Assembly: GCF_026627255.1 (NCBI RefSeq)
Contig: NZ_JAPNLM010000003.1
Location: forward strand, 124,001 to 188,000
DNA: 64,000 nt
From: Streptomyces antarcticus
GTDB taxonomy: Bacteria > Actinomycetota > Actinomycetes > Streptomycetales > Streptomycetaceae
Direction: 5' to 3'
The translations under genes and the position numbers were made by a program. The notes beneath the pieces were generated by a model that saw only the letters and a list, made by a program, of their open reading frames with translations, had not been told where the DNA came from and did no database searches. This document shows, piece by piece, positions 1-7,312 of this stretch; position 1 is the stretch's first letter; every line of letters begins with the position of its first letter.

Positions 1-787
1 CCAGCCGGTGTTCCAGCTCCACGGCGAGCCGGTTGCCTATGCCGGCGAACCGCTCGTGCCCGTAGATGTCGGTGCCGCCCTCCTCGAGGGCCATCGAGCC
101 GCCCGGGGCGGGCTTGGCGCCCTCGGCGACCACGACGATGGCGAAGCGCTTGCCCGCGGAGAAGCGCTCGCCGACGATCGCGGTCAGCTCCTCGATGTCG
201 AAGGGGCGCTCCGGGACGACGATCGCGTGCGCGCCGGCCGCCATGCCCGAGTGCAGGGCGATCCAGCCCGTGTGGCGGCCCATGACCTCCACCACCATCA
301 CGCGCTGGTGGGACTCGGCGGTGGTCTTCAGGCGGTCCAGCGCCTCGGTGGCCACGCCGACGGCGGTGTCGAAGCCGAAGGTGACGTCGGTGGACGGGAT
401 GTCGTTGTCGATGGTCTTGGGGACCCCGACGATCGGCAGGCCCGCCTCGGCGAGCAGGTGCGCCGCCTTCAGGGTGCCCTCGCCGCCGATCGGGATGATC
501 GCGTCGAGGCCGAGGTCGGCGACGTGGCCGCGGGCCCGCTCCACGCCGTCGCGCAGGTGCGCGGGCTGGACCCGGGAGGAGCCGAGGATGGTGCCGCCGC
601 GGGCGAGGATGCCGCCCACCGCGTCGAGGTCGAGCTTGCGGTAGTCCGCCTCCAGCAGACCCTTCCACCCGTCGAGGAAGCCGATCACCTCGTCGCCGTG
701 GTCGACGACGGCGCGGTGGACGACGGAGCGGATGACGGCATTCAGACCGGGGCAGTCGCCACCGGAGGTGAGCACACCTATGCGCAT
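1..787 (-). CDS. pfkA: 6-phosphofructokinase (3' end outside window)
   Basis: This is ATP-dependent phosphofructokinase, which phosphorylates fructose 6-phosphate in glycolysis. The protein starts MRIGVLTSGGDCPGLNAVIR, the classic nucleotide-binding start of the family. It also shows the GGEGT loop (the GGDGS position of E. coli PfkA), the PKTIDND motif with the catalytic Asp region, and MGRHTG in the substrate site. About 262 codons are visible of an expected 340 or so; the gene continues past position 1. The ATG at 785-787 is chosen because the family motif begins at once. The Gly-rich loop suggests the ATP rather than the PPi type. The gene stands alone, with a terminator-like hairpin between it and the upstream gatD gene. 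Confidence 0.95.
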   Translation of the reverse strand, partial: MRIGVLTSGGDCPGLNAVIRSVVHRAVVDHGDEVIGFLDGWKGLLEADYRKLDLDAVGGILARGGTILGSSRVQPAHLRDGVERARGHVADLGLDAIIPIGGEGTLKAAHLLAEAGLPIVGVPKTIDNDIPSTDVTFGFDTAVGVATEALDRLKTTAESHQRVMVVEVMGRHTGWIALHSGMAAGAHAIVVPERPFDIEELTAIVGERFSAGKRFAIVVVAEGAKPAPGGSMALEEGGTDIYGHERFAGIGNRLAVELEHRL

Positions 788-925
788 GGCAGGAAGAGAC
801 CTTTGCAACGTGGGCCGACGACCGGACCACGTCGTCCGGTGGGAACTAAACGTCACCCTACAAGCGGAAGCCGGGTTGGCTGAACCATCCTCCACATGCT
901 GGTCCCGGCCGTCGTGCGAACGCAC

Positions 926-961
926 GTCGGCCCGGCTCCCACCTGGGGGAGCCGGGCCGAC
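926..961 (-). terminator. Rho-independent-type terminator after gatD
   Basis: A perfect 15-bp inverted repeat (926-940 and 947-961) with a 6-nt loop lies 30 bp past the gatD stop. There is no T-run, which is usual for Streptomyces hairpin terminators. It would end the murT-gatD transcript before pfkA. Confidence 0.8.
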
Positions 962-990
962 GGCGAGGTGCCGGAGTGCTGCCGCGGGGG

Positions 991-1719
991 CTAGGCCGGC
1001 TGCGTGGCGGCCGAAATGCGCTCGGTGCGCAGCGCCTCGTACCAGCGGTCGTCGAGACCCGGCAGCGCGTTGACGTCGAGGGCCAGCTTCAGCAGCAGGT
1101 CCGCGACGAGCGGGTTGCGGGCCAGCACGGGACCGTGCATGTAGGTGCCGAACACCGTGTCGTTGTACGCGCCCTCGGTACCGTCGCCGGTGCCGTTGCC
1201 GCGGCCCATGCTCAGCCGGGCGAACGGCCGTGCGGTGGGCCCGAGGTGCGTGACGCCCTGGTGGTTCTCGAAGCCCGTCAGCTGGGGCAGGCCCAGGCGG
1301 GGGTCGATGTCCGCGAGGACGTCGCCGACGCACCGCTCGCCCTCGCCGCGCACGCTGACCACGTCCAGCAGGCCGAGGCCCTCCTGGCGCTGGCCGACGT
1401 CGTTGACGAACTCCTTGCCGAGGATCTGGTACCCGGCGCAGACGGAGAAGACGATCGCCCCGTTCGAGACGGCCCGCTCCAGACCGCCGTCGCGCACCAG
1501 GCGTTCGGCGGCCAGCCGCTGCGGACGGTCCTCACCGCCGCCGATCAGGTAGATGTCGCCGGAGGTGGGGATCGGCTGGTCGCTGCGGACGTCCACGCGC
1601 TGTACGTCCAGGCCGCGCTGGCGCGCCCGGCGCTCCACCACGAGGGCGTTGCCCTGGTCTCCGTACGTGCTCAGCAGGTCGGGGTAGATCCACACCAGAC
1701 GCAGGCTGTTGTCGCTCAT
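991..1719 (-). CDS. gatD: Lipid II isoglutaminyl synthase, glutamine amidotransferase subunit GatD
   Basis: This 242-residue class-I-type glutamine amidotransferase releases ammonia from glutamine and passes it to MurT, which amidates the D-Glu of the lipid II stem peptide in the cytoplasm. The nucleophile elbow reads SVCAGYQILG with Cys94. A GTYMHGP motif supplies His195. These match the Cys/His pair expected for GatD of S. aureus type, which is about the same length. The gene lies 19 bp downstream of murT on the same strand, the usual murT-gatD order, so the two are almost certainly co-transcribed. The family resembles CobB/CobQ amidotransferases, but the pairing with MurT decides the call. 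Confidence 0.93.
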   Translation of the reverse strand: MSDNSLRLVWIYPDLLSTYGDQGNALVVERRARQRGLDVQRVDVRSDQPIPTSGDIYLIGGGEDRPQRLAAERLVRDGGLERAVSNGAIVFSVCAGYQILGKEFVNDVGQRQEGLGLLDVVSVRGEGERCVGDVLADIDPRLGLPQLTGFENHQGVTHLGPTARPFARLSMGRGNGTGDGTEGAYNDTVFGTYMHGPVLARNPLVADLLLKLALDVNALPGLDDRWYEALRTERISAATQPA

Positions 1720-1738
1720 GCTCGTGTCCTTATGGGTA

Positions 1739-2977
1739 CTAGTTGCCGACGCGGCGGCGCACGTCTTGGAAGGCGGTGTAGTTGGCGATCAGCTCGATCT
1801 GACCGGGCGGAGCCAGCTGCACGGCCTCGTCGAGGGTCTCGCACACGCGGAAGTCCAGTCCCGCGACCTCCAGGCGGACCGCGAGGTCCAGCTTCCGGTC
1901 GCCGATCACGAAGATCGGGTGGCCGGCCAGGCGCGTGTAGTCCACGTCCCACAGCCAGGAGGTGTCGGTGCCGTCCGCGCCGCGGGCGTTCACCGACAGG
2001 ACCACCGGGGTCGGCGGCGGGTCGATCAGCGAGAACGTCTCCAGCCAGCCGGCCGGGTTCTTGGCGAGCAGCAGCCGCACCTCGCGGCCAAGGAAGCTCA
2101 CCACGTCGTAGCGGCCCGCGACGGCCTGCACCTGGTACATCCGCTCCAGCGCGACCTGCGGCGGAACGCCGAAGACGGCGGCCACGGCGGCCGAGGTGGC
2201 GGCGTTCGCCTTGTTGGCGCGGCCGGGCAGCTGGAGGTGGATCGGCCAGGCCGAGCCGTGCGGGTCCAGGACGTGGTCGCCGGAGAGCACCCAGCTGGGC
2301 GTCGGACGGCGGAAGCCGCACTCGCCGCAGAACCAGTCGTCGCCCGGGCGCTGCATCACACCGCCGCAGGAGGGGCACGACCAGGCGTCGTCCTTCCACT
2401 CCTGGCCGGCCGCGACCCACACCACGTTCTGTGACGAGGACGCGGACCACACGATCAGCGGGTCGTCGCAGTTCGCGACGATGACCGCCTTGGAGCCCGA
2501 CAGGCCCTCGCGCCACTTCTCCGCGAGCATGCGGGTCTCGGCGGCGCGGTCCAGCTGGTCGCGGGAGAGGTTGAGCAGGGCGATCACCTTGGGGGTGACG
2601 TCCCGGGCCACTCCGGCCAGGTACTTCTCGTCGACCTCGATGACGCCGTACTTGGCGTCCGAGCCGCCGGCGAGCGCCGAGGTGATGCCGGCCGGCATGT
2701 TCGCGCCCAGTGCGTTGGAGACGACCGGACCGCTGGCCCGCAGGGCCTCCGCGATCAGCCGGGTCGTCGTGGTCTTGCCGTTCGTCGCGGAGACGAGGAC
2801 GACGTCGAGATGTTGCGCGAGCGCTCCGAGAAGATCGGGGTCGAGCCTGAGCGCGACCTTGCCCCCGATCACCGATCCGCTTCCGCGTCCCGCGGCCCGC
2901 GACACCGCCGCCGCGGCCTTGCCCGCCGTCACGGCCAGCTTGGCCCGCGGCGAAAGCGGCTCCGTGTTGCCTGCCAT
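1739..2977 (-). CDS. murT: Lipid II isoglutaminyl synthase, Mur ligase-like subunit MurT
   Basis: The 412-residue MurT is the ATP-dependent ligase half of the MurT-GatD complex that converts D-Glu to D-isoglutamine in lipid II. A Mur-ligase P-loop (SATNGKTTTTR, about residues 63-73) and central domain motifs are present. A four-cysteine zinc ribbon lies at C201/C204 and C217/C220, an insertion that is a hallmark of MurT. The C-terminal domain (DUF1727 type) follows. The ATG at 2977 is preceded by AAGGAGG at good spacing, while longer in-frame starts would run into the divergent def gene. The gene is first in the murT-gatD operon. Confidence 0.93.
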   Translation of the reverse strand: MAGNTEPLSPRAKLAVTAGKAAAAVSRAAGRGSGSVIGGKVALRLDPDLLGALAQHLDVVLVSATNGKTTTTRLIAEALRASGPVVSNALGANMPAGITSALAGGSDAKYGVIEVDEKYLAGVARDVTPKVIALLNLSRDQLDRAAETRMLAEKWREGLSGSKAVIVANCDDPLIVWSASSSQNVVWVAAGQEWKDDAWSCPSCGGVMQRPGDDWFCGECGFRRPTPSWVLSGDHVLDPHGSAWPIHLQLPGRANKANAATSAAVAAVFGVPPQVALERMYQVQAVAGRYDVVSFLGREVRLLLAKNPAGWLETFSLIDPPPTPVVLSVNARGADGTDTSWLWDVDYTRLAGHPIFVIGDRKLDLAVRLEVAGLDFRVCETLDEAVQLAPPGQIELIANYTAFQDVRRRVGN

Positions 2978-3087
2978 CGTCCCTTGTCCTCCTTGCGTCG
3001 GTCGGCCCCAGCCTATCCAGTACCTGCCGGAGCCTTGACCGCGGCGCCCCCGGGGCGCGGCGGATCTCCTCATATATTCGCCCGTCG

Positions 3088-3093
3088 TACCCT
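3088..3093 (+). promoter_or_regulatory. Candidate -10 box of a leaderless def transcript
   Basis: TACCCT fits the TANNNT form of an actinobacterial -10 element and sits 7 nt before the def ATG at 3101. No Shine-Dalgarno sequence precedes that ATG, so a leaderless mRNA is likely. No clear -35 is seen. Confidence 0.4.
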
Positions 3094-3100
3094 TACGGCC

Positions 3101-3655
3101 ATGCGACAGCGCCCCATCCCCGGTACCACCGGACTCGTCCGCACCATGAGCCTGCTGGGCGATCCGGTGCTCCACTCCGCCTGCGCGGAGGTCACCGAAT
3201 TCGGCCCCGTGCTCGACCGGCTGGTGGAGGACATGTTCGCCACGATGTACGCCGCCGAGGGGGTCGGCCTCGCCGCGAACCAGATCGGCGTCGGGCAGCG
3301 GGTGTTCGTGTACGACTGCCCCGACGACGAGGACGTGCGGCACGTCGGGCACGTCGTCAACCCCCGTCTGGTGGCGGCCGACGGGGACGAGTTCACCGGC
3401 CCGGAGGGCTGTCTGTCGCTGCCCGGGCTGGAGGCGGGTACGGCCCGCTTCGACCGGGCGGTCGTCGAAGGGGTCACCACCGACGGGGCGGCGGTGCGGA
3501 TCGAGGGCACCGGGTTCTTCGCCCGGTGCCTGCAGCACGAGTGCGACCACCTGGACGGCACCGTGTACGCGGACCGCGTCACGGGGCTGCGGGCCCGGCG
3601 CCTGCGGCGGGCGATCCGGAAGGCGCCCTGGGCCGCGGGGGCGTCGGAGGGCTGA
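3101..3655 (+). CDS. def: Peptide deformylase
   Basis: This 184-residue metalloenzyme removes the N-formyl group from nascent proteins at the ribosome. All three family motifs are present: GVGLAANQIG near residue 55, EGCLSLPG with metal-ligand Cys104, and HECDHLDG with His146, Glu147 and His150. The length is normal. The start at 3101 leaves no recognisable ribosome binding site but a -10-like box lies just upstream, so translation may be leaderless. It is divergent from murT. Streptomyces often carry several deformylases, so this may be one of a set. Confidence 0.93.
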   Translation: MRQRPIPGTTGLVRTMSLLGDPVLHSACAEVTEFGPVLDRLVEDMFATMYAAEGVGLAANQIGVGQRVFVYDCPDDEDVRHVGHVVNPRLVAADGDEFTGPEGCLSLPGLEAGTARFDRAVVEGVTTDGAAVRIEGTGFFARCLQHECDHLDGTVYADRVTGLRARRLRRAIRKAPWAAGASEG

Positions 3656-3727
3656 GCCCGGCCGCGCCGGGAGCCGGCACCCGGTCCCGGACCCCGCGCC
3701 CTCACACTGCGCCGGGGGCGGTTCGGG

Positions 3728-4372
3728 TCAGAAGCCCGGGCCGTCCGCGCGGTTGCCCGCGGTCGCCAGGCGGCCCCACAGCAGGTCGGTGAGGCCCGCG
3801 ACGAGTTCGGCGCGGTCGCACGGGCGCTCGCCGAGCCACCAGTCGCCGGCGGCGTGCATCATGCCGACGATGCCGTGTCCCCAGATCCGCGCGAGGCGTT
3901 CCCCGTCGGGGCCGAGGTCCACGCGCTCGCCGACGACCTGGGCCAGTTCCTCGCCGAGCCGGCGCAGCAGCGGCGCCGAATGCAGGCCGACGTCGAAGCC
4001 GCGCTCGGCGGCCTGCGAGTCCTCGGCCGGGTGCATCAGGAACCGGTACACCTGGGGGCGGGCCTCGATGGCCGCGAGATAGGTGTCCAGGGTGGCCTCC
4101 ACCCTGGAGCGGCGCTCCGCCGGGGCATCGAGCGCGGCCCGCAGCGAGTCGAGGAGGGCGTCGGTGTGGCGGACGGCGAGCGCCTGGTAGAGCCCGGCCT
4201 TGTCGCCGAAGTGGCGGTAGAGGATGGGCTTGGTGATGCCGGCCTCCGCCGCGATGGCGTTCATGGAGGCCTTCGGGCCGTCCCTGAGCACGACCCGGTC
4301 GGCGGCCTCGAGCAGCTCGCGCCGCCGCCGCTCGGCCGCCCCGGGCTCGCCTGCGTGCTGCGTGGTCTCCAT
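3728..4372 (-). CDS. TetR family transcriptional regulator
   Basis: This 214-residue TetR-type repressor has an N-terminal helix-turn-helix at about residues 20-65 (GPKASMNAIAAEAGITKPIL, then YRHFGDKAGLY), followed by a helical ligand domain. The ATG at 4372 follows a GGGGAG-type ribosome binding site; an upstream start would add unconserved residues. It is divergent from an acyl-CoA dehydrogenase, with a long inverted repeat in between, which suggests it represses that gene and perhaps itself. By family analogy the ligand is probably an acyl-CoA or fatty acid, but that is inference. Confidence 0.9.
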   Translation of the reverse strand: METTQHAGEPGAAERRRRELLEAADRVVLRDGPKASMNAIAAEAGITKPILYRHFGDKAGLYQALAVRHTDALLDSLRAALDAPAERRSRVEATLDTYLAAIEARPQVYRFLMHPAEDSQAAERGFDVGLHSAPLLRRLGEELAQVVGERVDLGPDGERLARIWGHGIVGMMHAAGDWWLGERPCDRAELVAGLTDLLWGRLATAGNRADGPGF

Positions 4373-4530
4373 GGTGTTTCTCTCCCCGCCCTTGCGATGT
4401 GCGTGACGCCCACGCAACGTAACACCCCGCACACCCCCGTGATCGACGCGGCGGCGGACGCTGTCCTGGGCGGGAACCGGATCGGCTCTGCTTGACAGCC
4501 CTTACTCGCCGGTAACAGACTGTGGCGATC

Positions 4531-4557
4531 GTGTGGGTTACCGCTAGTAACACACAC
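4531..4557. promoter_or_regulatory. Palindromic operator, probable TetR site
   Basis: Two 11-bp arms (4531-4541 and 4547-4557), read as GTGTGGGTTAC and its near-complement, match at 10 of 11 positions across a 5-bp spacer. The core is GTTAC-N5-GTAAC. A TTGACA -35 hexamer at 4492-4497 and a weak -10 (CAGACT, 4516-4521) lie just upstream. The operator would therefore overlap the start or early leader of the acyl-CoA dehydrogenase transcript, a good position for repression. A further half-site-like GGTAAC occurs at 4511-4516. Confidence 0.7.
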
Positions 4558-4587
4558 TTGGGGCGCGAACAGGCAGCTGGAGGGGAC

Positions 4588-5820
4588 ATGGCGGAGTTCA
4601 CCATGGAGCTCAACGACGACCAGATTCAGGTGCGCGACTGGATCCACGGCTTCGCGGCCGACGTGATCCGGCCCGCGGCCGCGGAGTGGGACGAGCGCGA
4701 AGAGACTCCCTGGCCCGTCATCCAGGAGGCCGCCAAGGTCGGCATCTACTCGGTGGACTTCTACGCCCAGCAGTTCTTCGACCCCACCGGCCTCGGCATC
4801 CCGATGGCGATGGAGGAGCTCTTCTGGGGCGACGCGGGCATCGCGCTGTCCATCGTCGGCACCGGGCTCGCCGCCATCGGCGTCGTCGCCAACGGCACCG
4901 AGGAGCAGATCGGCACCTGGATACCCCAGATGTACGGCGACGCGAACGACGTGAAGGTCGCCGCCTTCTGCTCCTCCGAGCCGGACGCCGGCTCCGACGT
5001 CGGTGCCATGCGCACCCGTGCCGTGTACGACCAGGCCAAGGACGAGTGGGTGCTCAACGGCACCAAGACCTGGGCGACCAACGGCGGCATCGCCAACGTC
5101 CACATCGTCGTCGCCGTCGTCGACGCGGAGCTCGGCACCAAGGGGCACGCCTCCTTCATCGTGCCGCCGAACACCCCGGGCCTGTCCCAGGGGCAGAAGT
5201 TCAAGAAGCACGGGATCCGCGCCTCGCACACCGCCGAGGTGGTCCTGGAGGACGTACGCGTGCCCGGTTCCTGCCTGCTCGGCGGCAAGGAGAAGCTGGA
5301 CGAGCGCCTCGCACGGGCCCGTGAGCGGGCGCGCAGCGGTGGCGGCGGAGAGCGCGTGAAGAACGCGGCCATGGCGACCTTCGAGGCCTCGCGGCCCGCG
5401 GTCGGGGCCATGGCGGTGGGCACCGCGCGCGCGGCGTACGAGGTCGCCCTGGACTACGCCAAGACCCGCACGCAGTTCGGCCGTCCGATCATCGACAACC
5501 AGGGCGTGGCCTTCCAGCTCGCCGACATGCGGACCCGGATCGACGCGGCCCGGCTGCTCGTCTGGCGGGCCTCGTGGATGGCGGTCGCGGGCCGGCCCTT
5601 CACCTCGGCGGAGGGCTCGATGTCGAAGCTCTTCGCGAGCGAGACGGCCAAGAAGGTCACCGCCCAGGCCGTCCAGATCCTCGGCGGCAACGGCTTCACC
5701 CGGGAGTACCCGGTGGAGCGGATGCACCGCGACAGCGCGATCTACACCATCTTCGAGGGGACGAGCGAGATCCAGCGGCTGGTGATCGCCCGCACGATCT
5801 CGGACATGCCGATCCGCTAG
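4588..5820 (+). CDS. Acyl-CoA dehydrogenase
   Basis: This 410-residue FAD enzyme makes the 2,3-double bond in an acyl-CoA, the first step of beta-oxidation, and passes electrons to ETF. The N-terminal helical domain, the middle beta domain (NGTKTWATNG) and the C-terminal helical domain are all present. The C-terminal IFEGTSEIQRLVIAR segment places the catalytic Glu (about 390) where medium-chain enzymes have it. The ATG at 4588 has a GGAGGGG ribosome binding site, and earlier in-frame starts overlap the palindromic operator. Control by the divergent TetR gene is likely. Substrate chain length cannot be read from the sequence. Confidence 0.92.
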   Translation: MAEFTMELNDDQIQVRDWIHGFAADVIRPAAAEWDEREETPWPVIQEAAKVGIYSVDFYAQQFFDPTGLGIPMAMEELFWGDAGIALSIVGTGLAAIGVVANGTEEQIGTWIPQMYGDANDVKVAAFCSSEPDAGSDVGAMRTRAVYDQAKDEWVLNGTKTWATNGGIANVHIVVAVVDAELGTKGHASFIVPPNTPGLSQGQKFKKHGIRASHTAEVVLEDVRVPGSCLLGGKEKLDERLARARERARSGGGGERVKNAAMATFEASRPAVGAMAVGTARAAYEVALDYAKTRTQFGRPIIDNQGVAFQLADMRTRIDAARLLVWRASWMAVAGRPFTSAEGSMSKLFASETAKKVTAQAVQILGGNGFTREYPVERMHRDSAIYTIFEGTSEIQRLVIARTISDMPIR

Positions 5821-5867
5821 GGAAGATCCGAAGGAGACGCCCCGGCCGGACCGCCGCCGGACCGCTC

Positions 5868-6167
5868 CTACCGCAGCGGCCTGAGGCAGCGCGCGGTTCG
5901 GCCGCCCGGGCCGTACTCCAGGCGCGCGACGCACTTGCCGTCAGCGCAGCTCACCCCGGGTCCGGGCGGGTCCAGCAGCCGGGTGACCTCGAACCCGGCG
6001 CTGACCGGACCGCACTGCGTGACCCGCAGGTCCTGGTCGCGCCAGTCGCCCTCGTTGCGCACGCACTCCCCGACGGCCGGGGGCGCCCGCCTCCCGCCGC
6101 CGACCACCAGCGCGACCAGGACGGGCACCCGGACGGTGGGGGTCACCAGGACCAGCGGAACAAGCAC
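5868..6167 (-). CDS. Small membrane-anchored Cys-containing protein (LppU-like)
   Basis: This ORF of about 99 residues uses a GTG start. An N-terminal hydrophobic stretch (about residues 2-23) would anchor it in the membrane. The extracellular part has spaced cysteines in a pattern like that of small actinobacterial LppU-type proteins (GECVRNEGD, VTQCG, CVARLEYG, ARCLRP). The reading frame stays open upstream for more than 140 bp with a Pro-rich, proline-linker-like composition but no normal start codon, so the true N-terminus is uncertain and may lie further upstream. The function is unknown. Confidence 0.5.
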   Translation of the reverse strand: MLVPLVLVTPTVRVPVLVALVVGGGRRAPPAVGECVRNEGDWRDQDLRVTQCGPVSAGFEVTRLLDPPGPGVSCADGKCVARLEYGPGGRTARCLRPLR

Positions 6168-6374
6168 GGCGGCGGCTGGCGGGCGCCGCCACAGCGGCCG
6201 GCCCGGGTCGAGCGGGGCCGGTGCGCCGCCCGTCGGCGGCCCGAGCGCGCGCAGCCTGGACCTGGACCACGGGGCGAGGTTCGTCCCGCGGAGGCGGCGG
6301 GGTAGCCACGGAGATCCCCCTCGGTTCTCCCGGTGATCACCGGTCGGTGACGGGTGGAACCCCCACCCCGGGCG

Positions 6375-6812
6375 CTACGGACGCAGCATGCGGCGCAGCG
6401 CCCGAGAAAAGACCGCCCGGCCCGCCGCGTCGACCACCGGGTCCACGAGGCGCGGGAGGCCGCGCAGGCGCAGGTGCTCGCGCCAGTGCACCTCCGTCCC
6501 GCCCCCGGGCAGCGGCCGGACCTCGATCTCCGCCCAGCCCGTCACCACCCGGCCGCGCTTCTCCAGCCGCACCAGCCCCGCCGCGCCCGGGCCGGGCGGG
6601 CGCCAGAGGGTCACTTCCATCGGGTCGTCGAAGGTGATCCCGCCCACTCCCGTGCGCGCCGTGAAGACCGTCCCGACGTGCGTGGGGGGAGCCGTCGCGA
6701 CGACCGTACGGGTGAGGGGGACCTGCTCCCCGTGGCGCTTCCAGTCCGTGAGCCTGTGCCAGGACTCGGCCGGGGGGAGAGGTGTGCGGTGAATGATCCG
6801 GATGCCGGGCAT
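6375..6812 (-). CDS. SRPBCC (START-like) family protein
   Basis: This 145-residue protein shows the SRPBCC fold pattern. It starts MPGIRIIHRTPLPPAESWHR, has a central GVGGITFDDPMEVTLW segment, and ends with a long helix (LPRLVDPVVDAAGRAVFSRA). Such proteins bind hydrophobic ligands; no catalytic motif or ligand is recognisable. A start 21 bp upstream (6833) is also possible, and neither start has a good ribosome binding site. The gene is monocistronic as far as I can see. Confidence 0.7.
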   Translation of the reverse strand: MPGIRIIHRTPLPPAESWHRLTDWKRHGEQVPLTRTVVATAPPTHVGTVFTARTGVGGITFDDPMEVTLWRPPGPGAAGLVRLEKRGRVVTGWAEIEVRPLPGGGTEVHWREHLRLRGLPRLVDPVVDAAGRAVFSRALRRMLRP

Positions 6813-6967
6813 GAGCGCATCGTAATCGGGCATACACACCGTGAACTGGGCGGCGAATATGGGTTCCGCCCAGGGGTGGCGATCAGCAATACTCACCGCC
6901 ACCGTGGATCGCGGATTCGACCGGGTGACCACCGGCCCTCCCGCCCCACTCTGCGAGGAGGTGCGCC

Positions 6968-7153
6968 ATGTGCTCCCACCAGTCCCCCTGCCCTGCCGTA
7001 GACAGCGCTGACCACGAGACCGCCCGCGTGGTGGCCTTCCATCCCGAACAGGGCTGGAGCCTGCTGTGCAACGGCGCCGTCGTCTTCGACGACACCGGTG
7101 AACTGCTCCCCGACGGCCGAACGGTGGAACCCCGCCGACCGGCCCTGGTCTGA
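6968..7153 (+). CDS. DUF5999 family protein
   Basis: This 61-residue protein, starting MCSHQSPCPAVDSADHETAR and containing EQGWSLLCNGAVVFDDTGEL, matches from memory the small DUF5999 family common in Streptomyces. The two N-terminal cysteines in CxxxxxC spacing and the Cys in SLLCNG are typical. The function is not known. A strong GAGGAGG ribosome binding site precedes the ATG. A 30-codon ORF follows after 14 bp and may be co-translated. Confidence 0.85.
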   Translation: MCSHQSPCPAVDSADHETARVVAFHPEQGWSLLCNGAVVFDDTGELLPDGRTVEPRRPALV

Positions 7154-7167
7154 GCCGAGGAGGCAGC

Positions 7168-7260
7168 ATGCGCCAGCAGCTGATCCGCAAGCCCGTCCCG
7201 AAGCCCGCCCCCCGAGACCTGGACCTGCGCACGCCGTCGGGCAGACCCCTCCCGTACTGA
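7168..7260 (+). CDS. 30-residue peptide ORF
   Basis: An ATG with a strong GAGGAGG site 6 bp upstream opens a 30-codon frame. The product is basic and Pro-rich: it starts MRQQLIRKPVPKP and ends SGRPLPY. It begins 14 bp after the DUF5999 stop, so the two are probably one transcription unit. I do not recognise the product. The strong ribosome binding site and lack of competing frames support translation; its small size keeps confidence moderate. Confidence 0.5.
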   Translation: MRQQLIRKPVPKPAPRDLDLRTPSGRPLPY

Positions 7261-7312
7261 CGGGAGCCCCGACGCGGTCCATCGCCGCCGTACACCGCCC
7301 ACCGGCTGGTGC

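Noticed and set aside
4522..4587. GTG start at 4522 for the acyl-CoA dehydrogenase
   Set aside because: It would place the operator inside the coding sequence; the ATG at 4588 has a strong ribosome site and fits family length.
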